Assembly: GCA_046328995.1 (NCBI GenBank)
Contig: JAXLVN010000003.1
Coordinates: 62,001-126,000 of the forward strand
Origin: JADJXV01 sp046328995
Lineage (GTDB): Bacteria > Bacteroidota > Ignavibacteria > Kapaibacteriales > UBA961
DNA: 64,000 nt
Reading direction: 5' to 3'
Shown here: in pieces, positions 33,966 through 43,344 of the stretch
How the letters are laid out: each line of letters starts with the position of its first letter
How positions within the stretch are numbered: position 1 is the stretch's first letter
The notes under the pieces: model-generated
What the model was told of the DNA's origin: nothing
Seen by the model: the letters and a program-made list of their open reading frames with translations, nothing else
The model's database searches: none
Made by a program: the position numbers and the translations under genes

Positions 33966-35528
33966 TCACTCCACCTTCGGCGACTCCAACAATACAAGTC
34001 CCTCCGTCCGCTGCAACTGATAATTAAGTTCCCAATCAGTCTTGAACATCGCCACCGGACGATTTTGATCATCATACGCAATCGGAATGGCACCCGACGG
34101 CATGATATTGCCGCCAATCCACCGCGTGCGCGTGTAAGGAAGTCGTTCGAGAGTAACGATTTCGTTGTACTCCGACTCCATGCGCGACTGAAACACCTGC
34201 AACTGCAATTCACCCACCGCCGCCACTAGCGGCGTCGGACTCCGCTGCGCATCCTGAAAGATCTGAATCACGCCTTCCTCGCCAAGCTGGTCGATTCCTT
34301 TGCGGAAACCTTTTGAGTACGAACCCGATTTCGGCAACACCCGCGCAAAAATTTCCGGCGCAAATCTCGGGAATTGAGGGATCGAAAAATTCTCGCCTGT
34401 CGTCAGCGCGTCACCGACGCGGAATGTGCCCGGATTACTGAGTCCAATCACATCACCCGGATACGCAACATCAATAATATCACGGTCTTGCCCGAATATC
34501 TGGAATGGGTAATTGAGCTTCACTTCCTTGCCTGAGCGCGGATGCTTTACCGTCATTCCACGCTCAAATTTGCCGGATACGATGCGGAAAAAGGAGATTC
34601 GGTCCCGGTGGGCTTTGTTCATGTTTGCCTGCATTTTGTACATGAACCCCGAGAAAACTTCGCTATTTGGCTCGATAAATCCTGCCGACGTTTCCATTCC
34701 CTGAGGTTCGGGCGCAAGCGATGTCAGATGCTGCAGGAAATTCTCCACTCCAAAATTCGTAATCGCACTGCCAAAAAACACCGGCGTGATCTTTTCATTC
34801 AAAAAATCCTCGCGATTGAACTGCGGCAGCACCACCTCGACCATTTCCAAATCCTCGACAAGCTTAGCATGAAAATTCGCTCCAAGCGAAGCGCGGATAT
34901 GCTCATCATGAATATCCGAAATCGTCACCGGCGCCATATACGCATTGCCGACCGTGCGCTCGAACGAGTGGAATTGCTTCGATTCACGTTCATAGACACC
35001 CCGGAAATCCGGACCATCGCCCACGGGGAACGTGAGCGGAACAGGAATAATCCCAAGCACTTTTTCGACGTTATCCATTACCTCAAAAGGACTAAGCGCA
35101 GGACGGTCCATTTTGTTGACAAACGTGATAATCGGAATTCCACGATCCCGACACACCTTGAACAGCTTCACCGTTTGTTCCTCAACACCCTTACCGGCAT
35201 CGATGAGCATGATCGCGCAATCCACCGCCATGAGCGTTCGATACGTGTCCTCCGAGAAGTCCTGGTGACCGGGAGTATCGAGAATATTAAGCAACACTCC
35301 GTCGTATTCCACCTGCATCGCACTCGATGACACCGAAATACCACGCTGCTGTTCGATCGCCATCCAGTCTGAGGTAGTGGTCGTGTGCTTCCCGCCCGTG
35401 ACCGAACCCGCCTTGCGAATCGCGCCCGAGTAGAGCAGTAATTTTTCGGTTAATGTCGTTTTCCCCGCATCCGGGTGCGAGATAATGGCAAGTGTGCGCC
35501 GACGCGCTATTTCTGTAGTTAAAGACAT
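33966..35528 (-). CDS. prfC: Peptide chain release factor 3
   Basis: A 520-residue translational GTPase that recycles RF1/RF2 from the ribosome after peptide release. G-motifs: HPDAGKTTLTEKLL (G1), DTPGHQDFSEDTYR (G3) and FVNKMDRPA (G4); the RF3-specific insert with NFHAKLVEDLEMVEVVLP and a C-terminal IIF domain (PLVAAVGELQLQVFQSRMES) follow. The length is near the family norm (529 in E. coli). A 113-bp copy of its 3' end is found 0.8 kb downstream, beyond a toxin-antitoxin pair. Confidence 0.97.
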   Translation of the reverse strand: MSLTTEIARRRTLAIISHPDAGKTTLTEKLLLYSGAIRKAGSVTGGKHTTTTSDWMAIEQQRGISVSSSAMQVEYDGVLLNILDTPGHQDFSEDTYRTLMAVDCAIMLIDAGKGVEEQTVKLFKVCRDRGIPIITFVNKMDRPALSPFEVMDNVEKVLGIIPVPLTFPVGDGPDFRGVYERESKQFHSFERTVGNAYMAPVTISDIHDEHIRASLGANFHAKLVEDLEMVEVVLPQFNREDFLNEKITPVFFGSAITNFGVENFLQHLTSLAPEPQGMETSAGFIEPNSEVFSGFMYKMQANMNKAHRDRISFFRIVSGKFERGMTVKHPRSGKEVKLNYPFQIFGQDRDIIDVAYPGDVIGLSNPGTFRVGDALTTGENFSIPQFPRFAPEIFARVLPKSGSYSKGFRKGIDQLGEEGVIQIFQDAQRSPTPLVAAVGELQLQVFQSRMESEYNEIVTLERLPYTRTRWIGGNIMPSGAIPIAYDDQNRPVAMFKTDWELNYQLQRTEGLVLLESPKVE

Positions 35529-35856
35529 GATAATACTAAAGTTAATAAGGATAATTGATATTTTTTGTTCTCTTCTGCATCTTCCACCCCTCGCCTGCGG
35601 TCACCCTTGCCGTCCAGGCGTTTTTGAAGATTATTTGGGTTCTCTGACAATTGTTGTGGTTTGGTCTTCCTATTCCATCGTAGGGGCGAATTGCATTCGC
35701 CCTTGACCCTAGCACGACCAGAGCGAATGCGATTCGCCCCTACGTTCTAAATTAGATGTTACACAACAATTGTCAAAGAACCATTTTTTAACCTCAAAGT
35801 GCGCAAAGGGAAGGCGCGCAAAGTACGCTGAGGTTGTAATACATTGTTCCCAACGC
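35529..35856. repeat. Gap with composite palindromes (MITE-like element)
   Basis: At 35592-35621 lies GCCTGCGGTCACCCTTGCCG.. (shared inverted with 40315-40348). Then a symmetrical 145-bp unit runs 35638-35782: outer arms GGTTCTCTGACAATTGTTGTG (35638-35658) and its complement (35762-35782; 20 of 21 match), enclosing two facing GTAG-headed GGGCGAAT palindromes (about 35680-35704 and 35722-35744). No gene. Upstream of prfC, so the promoter of prfC also falls here. Confidence 0.85.
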
Positions 35857-36393
35857 TCAGAATTTCCAACCAATTCCAGCGCCAAGCCATGGGGAAATTG
35901 TTCTTTTTGATTGATATTCTCCAAGATTAAAATAGAGCATTCCATCAAGTACTACGAACCAACGAGAGTCTGGAATCGAATACTGCCAATTCGCTCCTGC
36001 TGAGTATCTCCATTTAAAACCGGATTCTACATAATCACTATAAAAAAATTGCTGTGGAGTATAAATTAATAACCCACCGACTGAAATACTAAGCGGATTA
36101 TCTCCGGAGTTTAGCGGAACATTGATCAAAATTGGAGAAGCAACTAAATTTTCATTGTAATATTTGACTGGCGTTCCAAACCAGAAATCTTCCTCAGCAA
36201 CTCCTATTTTCCCGAAAAGAATTCCTGTTTTAACAGCAAAGTGCTGTGCAATCCGCACTTGATACTCCAATTTCCCATACGGAGAAATCGGACTGCCCGT
36301 GAGAATGAGCGCATGTGGTGTATTCTCAGATGCTTGAGCTGAATATCCTATGCTTGCGCAGAGCATGAGGAGTATTGTTACTATTCGAATCAT
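35857..36393 (-). CDS. Outer-membrane-barrel-like protein, tandem copy 1
   Basis: A 178-residue secreted protein with a signal peptide (IVTILLMLCASIGYSAQASE) and alternating amphipathic strands ending in WLGAGIGWKF, a terminal aromatic typical of beta-barrel outer-membrane proteins. It is a close paralogue of the gene just upstream (36474-37019), sharing the signal peptide, the block ENTPHALILTGSPISPYGKL and the C-terminus. ATG 36393 is chosen because the upstream in-frame start would run through the neighbour's 3' end. The repeats also extend into the downstream flanks. Function unknown. Confidence 0.8.
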   Translation of the reverse strand: MIRIVTILLMLCASIGYSAQASENTPHALILTGSPISPYGKLEYQVRIAQHFAVKTGILFGKIGVAEEDFWFGTPVKYYNENLVASPILINVPLNSGDNPLSISVGGLLIYTPQQFFYSDYVESGFKWRYSAGANWQYSIPDSRWFVVLDGMLYFNLGEYQSKRTISPWLGAGIGWKF

Positions 36394-36473
36394 TGTTGTA
36401 TTTGTATGTGAAAAATACTGTTTGATTTTCAACCGCAAAGCACGCTGAGGTTGCGATAAATTGTTCCCTACGC

Positions 36474-37019
36474 TCAGAATTTCCAACCAATTCCAGCGCC
36501 AAGCCATCGAGAAACTTTCCGCCCCGAAGGATATTCACCCAAAAGGAAATATGCTGCTCCTTCGACCGACACGAACCAATTAGTGGCTGGAATGACATAC
36601 CGCCAATCACCACCAAAGGAGAATGCAGCGTCAAAGCCGGGACCACTCTCATCAGTCTTGCGAAACGCTTCGGGTTGAAATACTATTAACCCACCAAATG
36701 ACAAAGAAATAGGATTGTCACCATCATTCAGGGGGAAGCTACATACAAGCGGTGTCGCAAGTAACGTTTTTTCTTCGTAGAAAGTTCCTCCATTCGGATA
36801 TGGTAAAAAAGGATCCACCCGAATTCCTACCGTCCCCACCGCAAAACCTGTTTTTATCGCAATTGCCGAACCGAACTGATACCGATATTCCACCTTCCCA
36901 AACGGAGTCAGCGGACTGCCCGTGAGAATGAGCGCATGTGGTGTATTCTCAGATGCTTGAGCTGAATATTCTATGCTTGCGCAGAGCATGAGGAGTATTG
37001 TTATTATTCGTATCATCAA
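36474..37019 (-). CDS. Outer-membrane-barrel-like protein, tandem copy 2
   Basis: A 181-residue paralogue of the preceding entry: signal peptide IITILLMLCASIEYSAQASE, conserved ENTPHALILTGSP, strands with PLNDGDNPISLSFGGLIVFQ and the same end RWLGAGIGWKF. Identity is highest at the ends and lower in the middle, the mark of an older tandem duplication with divergence of surface loops. Two start codons in a row (37019 and 37016) are possible. Function unknown. Confidence 0.8.
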   Translation of the reverse strand: MMIRIITILLMLCASIEYSAQASENTPHALILTGSPLTPFGKVEYRYQFGSAIAIKTGFAVGTVGIRVDPFLPYPNGGTFYEEKTLLATPLVCSFPLNDGDNPISLSFGGLIVFQPEAFRKTDESGPGFDAAFSFGGDWRYVIPATNWFVSVEGAAYFLLGEYPSGRKVSRWLGAGIGWKF

Positions 37020-37120
37020 TGTACTTATTCGTGAAAAATACTGATTGTGTTTTAAGGCAAAATGCGCGATAGGGGATTCAAATCTAATGCTGTCAACTTA
37101 AAATTTGGTATTGTGTTTGA

Positions 37121-37175
37121 GACTTCGACAAGCTCAGTCTGACTAACGGGTTATAGTCACACTGAACTTGTCGGA
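37121..37175. repeat. Inverted repeat CTTCGACAAGCTCAGT / CACTGAACTTGTCG
   Basis: Arms GACTTCGACAAGCTCAGT (37121-37138) and ACTGAACTTGTCGG (37161-37174) around 22 bases. This is a small palindromic intergenic repeat between the barrel-like protein gene and the DinB-like gene. It could act as a terminator or be another REP-type sequence. No other copy noticed in the window. Confidence 0.6.
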
Positions 37176-37226
37176 TTGTTCAATTACTTACCTATTTCTT
37201 CTTTAGTTAACAGTATTGGATACAAC

Positions 37227-37727
37227 TTACCCCTTACCCACCCAAGCTACTCCCTTACCGGTCAATTGTTTAATACGTTCGGTTAATTGTCCTGTGTGAT
37301 GCTGCAAATGCCGCAGATTATAGATGTGGAGTTGTAATTTATCAAACGAAATCCACGGAAAACCGCTCGGTGCGTCCAAAGGCACTTCTTCGAATGCCAC
37401 ATCCAGCCGCGCGAGGATAAAGTCCATGAATTCATAGAGTTCGTCTTTGGAGTAGGGGATGTTGTTATTCACATCATACTCCGGCACATCGTGTAATTTC
37501 CCTAAATCCTCATAATACGGACGGCATTTTTTCCACAGCACTGCCTGCTCTTCACTTGGAGAGAGGTAGAACGCTACGTAAAATAAGGTATGATAAGCGA
37601 TATGCCAGAAGCGATTGCCATCGGCAGCGTTGTGCCAAGCACTGTCGGGACATGCAGTTATAGAGTGTCTAAGCATCTTGAGCGATGCCGTGTATTGCGA
37701 ACGGAGAACGGAGGAGATGTGTTGCAT
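37227..37727 (-). CDS. DinB-like four-helix metal protein
   Basis: A 166-residue helical protein of the DinB/YfiT-like superfamily. The expected three histidines of the metal site are visible: H43/H47 in FWHIAYHTLFY and the late pair LRHLQHHTGQL (about 141-151). DinB-like proteins are usually small-thiol-dependent transferases or stress-induced enzymes, and here no specific substrate can be named. It is flanked by short direct repeats downstream (upstream in its own sense). Length normal. Confidence 0.8.
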   Translation of the reverse strand: MQHISSVLRSQYTASLKMLRHSITACPDSAWHNAADGNRFWHIAYHTLFYVAFYLSPSEEQAVLWKKCRPYYEDLGKLHDVPEYDVNNNIPYSKDELYEFMDFILARLDVAFEEVPLDAPSGFPWISFDKLQLHIYNLRHLQHHTGQLTERIKQLTGKGVAWVGKG

Positions 37728-37739
37728 GATGTCTTTATA

Positions 37740-37890
37740 TTTTGAAGAATAGCACGCTGATTTGTATGATTTTGTATGATAAAGAATGATGTTGAAGCAT
37801 CAGCGAACATCATAAAAAATCAGCGTCATCAGCGCGCCATTTTGAAGAATAGCACGCTGATTTGTATGATTTTGTATGATAAAGAATGAT
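37740..37890. repeat. 51-bp direct repeat, two identical copies
   Basis: Copies at 37740-37790 and 37840-37890 (spacing 100 bp), starting TTTTGAAGAATAGCACGCTG and continuing with TTGTATGATTTTGTATGAT. The spacer and right flank repeat words such as ATCAGCG and CATAA. AT-rich, non-coding, between the DinB-like gene start and the recQ end. Confidence 0.9.
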
Positions 37891-37976
37891 TGAATCAACA
37901 GCGGAAATCATAACAAATCATAAAAAACAGCGTGCCATAAACGCCTGTTATCACCGTAAAATTACCGAAAAATCGC

Positions 37977-40166
37977 CTATAAAGCTGCAAGTACGGCGCG
38001 GATTTCTCCAAAGTCTATATCCTCGCCGAGCTCTTCTTTCAGTGGCGTAATTGCATTCTCAGGAGAATAGTTATGCCGGATTATTGCCGCCCTTATACGC
38101 TCGATTTTGTCCTCGGGGACGAGCTCGGTAATATTCACTTCACCCGACGTCAGATAGGTCGTCAGATGACCCATAATTGTCGAGGGCGCGAGCTGACGGA
38201 GGACAGCAATATCCTGAACCGAGTTACCTTCCCGCCATAATTCCAGCGACGCACGCTTGGTGTCAAATTTCCTGCGGATATCACGTTCGGACTGCGTCAT
38301 ACGCTGCCGCTTCTGCGCCTTGAGATGAATGCGTGAGTGCAGTCCATTTTCGGAAGAGTAGGCAATGATTTCATCGAGGAAGTCCGAACCGTACCGCGCC
38401 AGCTTTACTTCGCCAAATCCTGATATTTGAGCAAGTTCGCTCATTGAGTGTGGCATATATGCGGCGAGTTCGACAAGTACTGCATCGCTGAGCACCATAA
38501 ATGCAGGTACATTCTCCCGGTCGGCAATACTGCGGCGGAGCGTGCGGAGACGTTCGAAGAGAAGCTTGTCCTGCGCTTCCTGTGCTGCCTGCGCGGGAGA
38601 AATGCCCGTACGGTCACGCTTGGCACGTTCGGCGGGAACGATTTGCGGCTTGTCTTCGGGCTTCGTCAGCTCGACCTTCGCTCCGGCAAAAAGCACATCA
38701 CGACTTTTGTCGGTGAGCTGCAAGATCGGATATTGGTCATCTGTCTGACGTATATAGCCGAGCGTAATGAGTTCTTTGATATACGCCCGCCAGGCATTCG
38801 CGCTCATGTCACGACCGGCGCCGAAGGTCTTGATATTGAGATGTTCGAGCTTGATTTTAGGAGAGTTAATTCCCCGTAAAATATCAATTATATACCCAAT
38901 CCCAAATCGCTCTCCCGTGCGGAGAATCGCCGAGAGCACTTTCTGTGCGACGACCGTGCCGTCAATTTTTTCATGCGGCGTGAGACACACATCACACGCG
39001 CCGCAGAAAGACGGAAATTCCTCGCCAAAATACTGCAGCAGCCATTGCCGCCTGCAGGTATGCGTCTCGCAATAATCCGCCATGAGTTGTAATTTACGCT
39101 TGAGGATCTGCGTTTGCTCGGGATTCCCTTCGATTTCGCAGAATTTACGGAGCTTCATCACATCGCCGCCGCTAAAAAACAGCACCGCATCACTCGGGAG
39201 TCCGTCCCGTCCGGCACGACCCGTCTCCTGGTAATACCCCTCAATATTTTTGGGAAGGTCGTAGTGTATCACGAAGCGAACATTAGACTTATCGATTCCC
39301 ATGCCGAAGGCAATCGTCGCGCAGATAATTTTAATATCGTCTTTTTGAAACAGCGTTTGGTGTTTGGTACGGGTCGCCGTATCCAGCCCCGCATGATACG
39401 GTAATGCCGAAAATCCATCGGCGGCAAGGTCATCGGCAAGTGCAGCCGCACTGGCTCTCGAAAGTGTATAAATTATACCGCTTTCATTCGGACGCGAGAG
39501 GAGATAGTTCTTGAGCTGACGGTAGGTATCGTGTTTGGGGAGAACGGTATAGGTGATATTGGGTCGGTTGAACGAACTCACAAAAATATTCTGATGCCGC
39601 AGGGCGAGCTTCTCAATGATATCCTTCCGCGTCAGTGTCTCGGCAGTCGCCGTGAGCGCTATCACCGGCACACTCGGAAAATGTATTTTGAGCGCCGAAA
39701 GCTGCAAATATTCGGGACGGAAATCGTGTCCCCACTGCGAGATACAGTGCGCCTCGTCAATCGCAAACAGCGATACGCCGCACGTCGATAAAAAGTCAAT
39801 AAATCCTGCCGAAAAGAGACGTTCCGGCGCGATATAGAGCAGCTTGTAGGATTTATTGCGCAGTCCTTGAATCACCGAATTTTGCTCGCCTTCATCCATC
39901 GATGAATTGAGAAATACCGCCGCCACGCCGTTCAAGCGAAGGGCATCGACCTGATCCTTCATGAGCGCGATGAGCGGGGAAATTACGACCGTCAGTCCGT
40001 CGAGGCAGAGTGCGGGGATCTGATAGCACAGCGACTTACCGCCGCCGGTGGGCATAAGAACAAAACAATCTTCGCCGCGGAGAACAGTAGAAATGACTTT
40101 TTCCTGTTCTAATCGAAAGCTCTCAAATCCAAACACGGAATTGAGAATGTGCAGAGGTGTATGCAT
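37977..40166 (-). CDS. recQ: ATP-dependent DNA helicase RecQ
   Basis: A 729-residue 3'-5' DNA helicase for recombination and repair. The motifs are all present: LMPTGGGKSLCYQ (I), AIDEAHCISQWGHDFRPEY (II and aromatic-rich loop), LTATA (III), ATIAFGMGIDKSNVRFVIH (V) and QETGRAGRDGLPS (VI). A four-Cys zinc module (CRRQWLLQYFGEEF, CGACDVC), RQC winged helix, HRDC domain (around 570-650) and an added C-terminal helix-turn-helix with ELWREGNSVQDIA follow. The last is common in Bacteroidota RecQ and makes it longer than E. coli's 609. ATG 40166 is chosen over upstream in-frame codons. Confidence 0.97.
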   Translation of the reverse strand: MHTPLHILNSVFGFESFRLEQEKVISTVLRGEDCFVLMPTGGGKSLCYQIPALCLDGLTVVISPLIALMKDQVDALRLNGVAAVFLNSSMDEGEQNSVIQGLRNKSYKLLYIAPERLFSAGFIDFLSTCGVSLFAIDEAHCISQWGHDFRPEYLQLSALKIHFPSVPVIALTATAETLTRKDIIEKLALRHQNIFVSSFNRPNITYTVLPKHDTYRQLKNYLLSRPNESGIIYTLSRASAAALADDLAADGFSALPYHAGLDTATRTKHQTLFQKDDIKIICATIAFGMGIDKSNVRFVIHYDLPKNIEGYYQETGRAGRDGLPSDAVLFFSGGDVMKLRKFCEIEGNPEQTQILKRKLQLMADYCETHTCRRQWLLQYFGEEFPSFCGACDVCLTPHEKIDGTVVAQKVLSAILRTGERFGIGYIIDILRGINSPKIKLEHLNIKTFGAGRDMSANAWRAYIKELITLGYIRQTDDQYPILQLTDKSRDVLFAGAKVELTKPEDKPQIVPAERAKRDRTGISPAQAAQEAQDKLLFERLRTLRRSIADRENVPAFMVLSDAVLVELAAYMPHSMSELAQISGFGEVKLARYGSDFLDEIIAYSSENGLHSRIHLKAQKRQRMTQSERDIRRKFDTKRASLELWREGNSVQDIAVLRQLAPSTIMGHLTTYLTSGEVNITELVPEDKIERIRAAIIRHNYSPENAITPLKEELGEDIDFGEIRAVLAAL

Positions 40167-40314
40167 AGAATTTTTGGTAAAAAAATTGAAAAATTGAGGA
40201 TTAATAACCTGCAAAAATACATGTTTGCCCATAAAAAAGCAGAGAAAATGGTAATTTGCGCCCACTTAGCAATAGCGAACTCTAGCGCCCTTTGCGCCTT
40301 TTGCGTTAAAATCC

Positions 40315-40348
40315 TGTTGGCCTGGACGGCAAGGGTGACCGCAAGCGA
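40315..40348. repeat. Palindromic repeat GGCCTGGACGGCAAGGGTGA
   Basis: The inverted counterpart of 35592-35621, sharing GCCTGGACGGCAAGGGTGAC. It occupies the short intergenic gap between recQ and the T9SS cargo gene and has a GC-rich stem (CCTGGACGG / CCGTCCAGG-type). Non-coding. Confidence 0.75.
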
Positions 40349-40401
40349 ACGCCCGGAATATAAGCAACAGAAACATAATCTATTTATTATCAAAGAATTA
40401 T

Positions 40402-43260
40402 ATGAAAAAATACATTACATTGTCGATAGCAGTATTCACCATAGTAACCGGAGCGTTTGCTCAGCGTGAAGAGTGGGATAATGAGCGTACCGGCGAAGCG
40501 CATCGCCGGTGGATGGAATGGGCGCACCCGACGCCGGTGGGCTATACTGAGCCACCGCTTTTACCGTGGAGCGACCATAAAATCCCGAGACTACTCTCTA
40601 CGGAGGAGAATATTTCATCTTTTGAAAATGTGAATCTAATCGCTCCTGAAGCGGATCAATTGCCGGTGCAAAACGAATCATCCATCGCCGTTAACCCCAA
40701 GAATCCCAAGAATATCATCGCTTCCGCCGTCGACTATCGCAATGGTTCGTCAGCATGGGTGTATGTCTCCTCAGATGGCGGCAAGACTTGGAAAAACATC
40801 AATCTCGGTAAGCCCTTCACCGGGTGGACTGCCGGGAATGACCCATCTGTTGCATTTGCTAATGATGGGACAGCGTATCTCATGTACGGCGTGTTTGGGA
40901 ATCGTTCGGCAGCGAGTCCGGAAAATGGAGTGATGATTTCGCGTTCGACCGACGAAGGCAAGACCTGGAAAACGCATATACCGGTGATTCTCCATACGGG
41001 CGCGCAGACGGCCGATTCGTCGTTCGAAGATAAGTACTATGTCGTCGTAGATAATTCTCCAACCTCTCCATATTACAAACGCTTATACACGCCATGGAAA
41101 CGTGTGACTGCGCGCGACTCGGCGACGCAGATTGTGGTAACGCATTCCTCAGACAGCGGGAATACATGGTCCGTTCCCGTCAATGCAAGTGCCCGTCTGA
41201 GCGGTTCGTCCGAGGATACGACCTTCGGACAAAGTTTTCCATTAGTCATTACCGGGAAAAACGGGGAAGTCTATACAATCTGGAATTACGGTCCAAAACA
41301 CAGCATAGGATTCTCCAAATCGATGGACGGCGGCGTAACCTTCAGCGCGCCGTCGATTATCCAAACCTATAAGCCACTTGGCGTTGCGCGGAAAATTCCC
41401 GAAGGCGTGCGCCATACGCTCAAGGGTGTTGTGCGGGTGGAGAGTTACCCGTCGATGGTGTGCGATATCGGCACGAAGCATCCAGGAAGATTATATCTTG
41501 CATGGGCCGCCGATGAAACGCCGAATGTCTATTTCTCCCGGTCAGACGATGGCGGCACTACATGGACGACGCCGAAGATTGTGCATTCGGACACAACCAA
41601 TGATCAATTTTGGGCATGGATTGCCATTGACCGAACAAATGGTGACCTCGCGATTATGTATCTCGATAGCCGCGATGACCCGCAAAATCTGCTCTCGAAC
41701 TGCTATGTAAGTTATTCGAATGATGGTGGTGATACGTGGATAGACCGCAGAGTCGGCGACGTGGGTTCGGACCTGCGCCGCAATCCCTTCCAAGGCAATG
41801 CATTTGCCGGTGATTATTCGGGATGCGCGTTTCATAATGGGATGATTTATCCTTCGTGGGTTGATATGCGGAATGCTACCACCGGCACCGACAACGACAC
41901 CTACACGGCAATTGTCAACACGCGGGCGCTCAATCCTGCTAATCCATTTACTGCATCAACAATTCCGCAAGCACCGACGACAATTCAGCTTACCTGGGGA
42001 GCGCCGACGAGTCGTGCCTTTGGTCAACCACTGAATCCTTCGGAATTTACATTCTTACTGTATCGAGGTGCTACATTCCTTGGTTCGCTTGCTTCGAATG
42101 TTAGCAGTTACACTGACACCGCGCTCACGCCATTTACCAAGTATGAGTATTCTATCAAAGTTGCCACGTCGCAGGATACAAGCGTTGCACGACTAGCATC
42201 GGCATTTTCCGGTGGGGCGCGTCAGCCGGCGGGCGGCACGCTCATTTCAGCGAAGGGCAATGCGGATAATCATGTGAATATTACGATTAAAGTGCCGAAT
42301 GTCCGCGCCGACGGTATCACGCCGCTCGTGAATCTCTCGAAGGTGGCAATTTATCGGGATTCTGTCTATACGGGTGACGCGCAAGTCGCGCAAACGGATA
42401 CAGGAAAGATTGTTACGATTACCGACAATCCACCTGCCCGCGGTTGGTATCGCTACGCAATTGCCATCAAGGACGGTTCGACGCCGGAGAATCTCAGTGA
42501 CCGTACAGGGGAAGTATTATGCTACACCGGTGTAATAACTCCCACGTTCACCGAGCAATTCGACGCGGTGCCGCTCCCGAAATACTACATGAGTGAAAAA
42601 TGGGGAATTGCTTCGTTTGCGAAGAGTCCGACGGGTTCGCTCTCGGAGTCACCAAGCGGACAATACCTCGGCCGCGCGCGCGACACGTTCATGCTTTTTC
42701 CTGTATCAAAAAGCACCGGTGATATTGCGATGAGTTTCTGGCATGCGGCGATTGTTGACCCCACAGACACGGCATTCGTCGAGGTCTCGCGTGATGGCGG
42801 CAATCAGTGGGAAGTGCTTGCTGCGTATAACAATAGCAATTATGCGCCATGGAAAGACGGCGCGCTCAATGGGCAGGACTGGAAACCCGAACTCCTCACC
42901 ATAAAGAACGCCGACACGGCCATCGTCCGTTTCCGTTTTTGGTCGAATTTTACCAAACATGACGACGGCTGGTACATCGACAATATCAATATCCCAAGCG
43001 TAAGCGGCGTGGACGAGCAGGCAGAGAGCAAGGGCATTATCATCTATCCGAATCCCGCGCAAACTATGTTGTACGTGCAAATGCCGGATGAATATTCCGG
43101 CGCGCGCCTCGCACTCTACTCGACGCTTGGCACAGCCGTAACGCCCGAGAGCACGACCGGTGCGTTCGATGTGTCGGCGCTTGCAAGTGGCATGTATTCC
43201 ATGCGTATCGTGCTGAGCAATGGGGACGTGGTGTGGAGGTCGGTGGTGGTGGGAAGATAA
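40402..43260 (+). CDS. Secreted sialidase/BNR-propeller protein with T9SS sorting domain
   Basis: A 952-residue secreted protein. The signal peptide ends near FAQ (residue 21). Residues ~75-510 form a six-bladed sialidase-like propeller with at least seven Asp-box motifs (SSDGGKTWKNI, STDEGKTWKTH, SSDSGNTWSVP, SMDGGVTFSAP, SDDGGTTWTTPK, SNDGGDTWIDR). Fibronectin-III-like domains (about 520-710) and a jelly-roll-like segment follow. The C-terminus (about 880-952: IIYPNPAQTMLYV... ASGMYSMRIVLSNGDV) is a type A sorting domain for type IX secretion and surface attachment. The active-site arginine triad of true sialidases cannot be confirmed by eye, so the substrate is unknown. Confidence 0.92.
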   Translation: MKKYITLSIAVFTIVTGAFAQREEWDNERTGEAHRRWMEWAHPTPVGYTEPPLLPWSDHKIPRLLSTEENISSFENVNLIAPEADQLPVQNESSIAVNPKNPKNIIASAVDYRNGSSAWVYVSSDGGKTWKNINLGKPFTGWTAGNDPSVAFANDGTAYLMYGVFGNRSAASPENGVMISRSTDEGKTWKTHIPVILHTGAQTADSSFEDKYYVVVDNSPTSPYYKRLYTPWKRVTARDSATQIVVTHSSDSGNTWSVPVNASARLSGSSEDTTFGQSFPLVITGKNGEVYTIWNYGPKHSIGFSKSMDGGVTFSAPSIIQTYKPLGVARKIPEGVRHTLKGVVRVESYPSMVCDIGTKHPGRLYLAWAADETPNVYFSRSDDGGTTWTTPKIVHSDTTNDQFWAWIAIDRTNGDLAIMYLDSRDDPQNLLSNCYVSYSNDGGDTWIDRRVGDVGSDLRRNPFQGNAFAGDYSGCAFHNGMIYPSWVDMRNATTGTDNDTYTAIVNTRALNPANPFTASTIPQAPTTIQLTWGAPTSRAFGQPLNPSEFTFLLYRGATFLGSLASNVSSYTDTALTPFTKYEYSIKVATSQDTSVARLASAFSGGARQPAGGTLISAKGNADNHVNITIKVPNVRADGITPLVNLSKVAIYRDSVYTGDAQVAQTDTGKIVTITDNPPARGWYRYAIAIKDGSTPENLSDRTGEVLCYTGVITPTFTEQFDAVPLPKYYMSEKWGIASFAKSPTGSLSESPSGQYLGRARDTFMLFPVSKSTGDIAMSFWHAAIVDPTDTAFVEVSRDGGNQWEVLAAYNNSNYAPWKDGALNGQDWKPELLTIKNADTAIVRFRFWSNFTKHDDGWYIDNINIPSVSGVDEQAESKGIIIYPNPAQTMLYVQMPDEYSGARLALYSTLGTAVTPESTTGAFDVSALASGMYSMRIVLSNGDVVWRSVVVGR

Positions 43261-43270
43261 AATCCATTGA

Positions 43271-43293
43271 CTAGACTCCAGCTTCAGCTGGAG
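43271..43293. repeat. CTAGACTCCAGC palindrome
   Basis: CTAGACTCCAGCTTCAGCTG-GAG, a stem of 7-9 bp. The same family occurs at 45502-45525, 54169-54190 (inverted) and 58308-58330 (inverted). It lies just after the T9SS cargo stop and may serve as terminator. An overlapping reading frame that uses it as coding sequence is unlikely. Confidence 0.8.
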
Positions 43294-43344
43294 GAAATGG
43301 GGGATGAAAATGGGATTCCCTTCCATTCATTCACGAACTATTCG

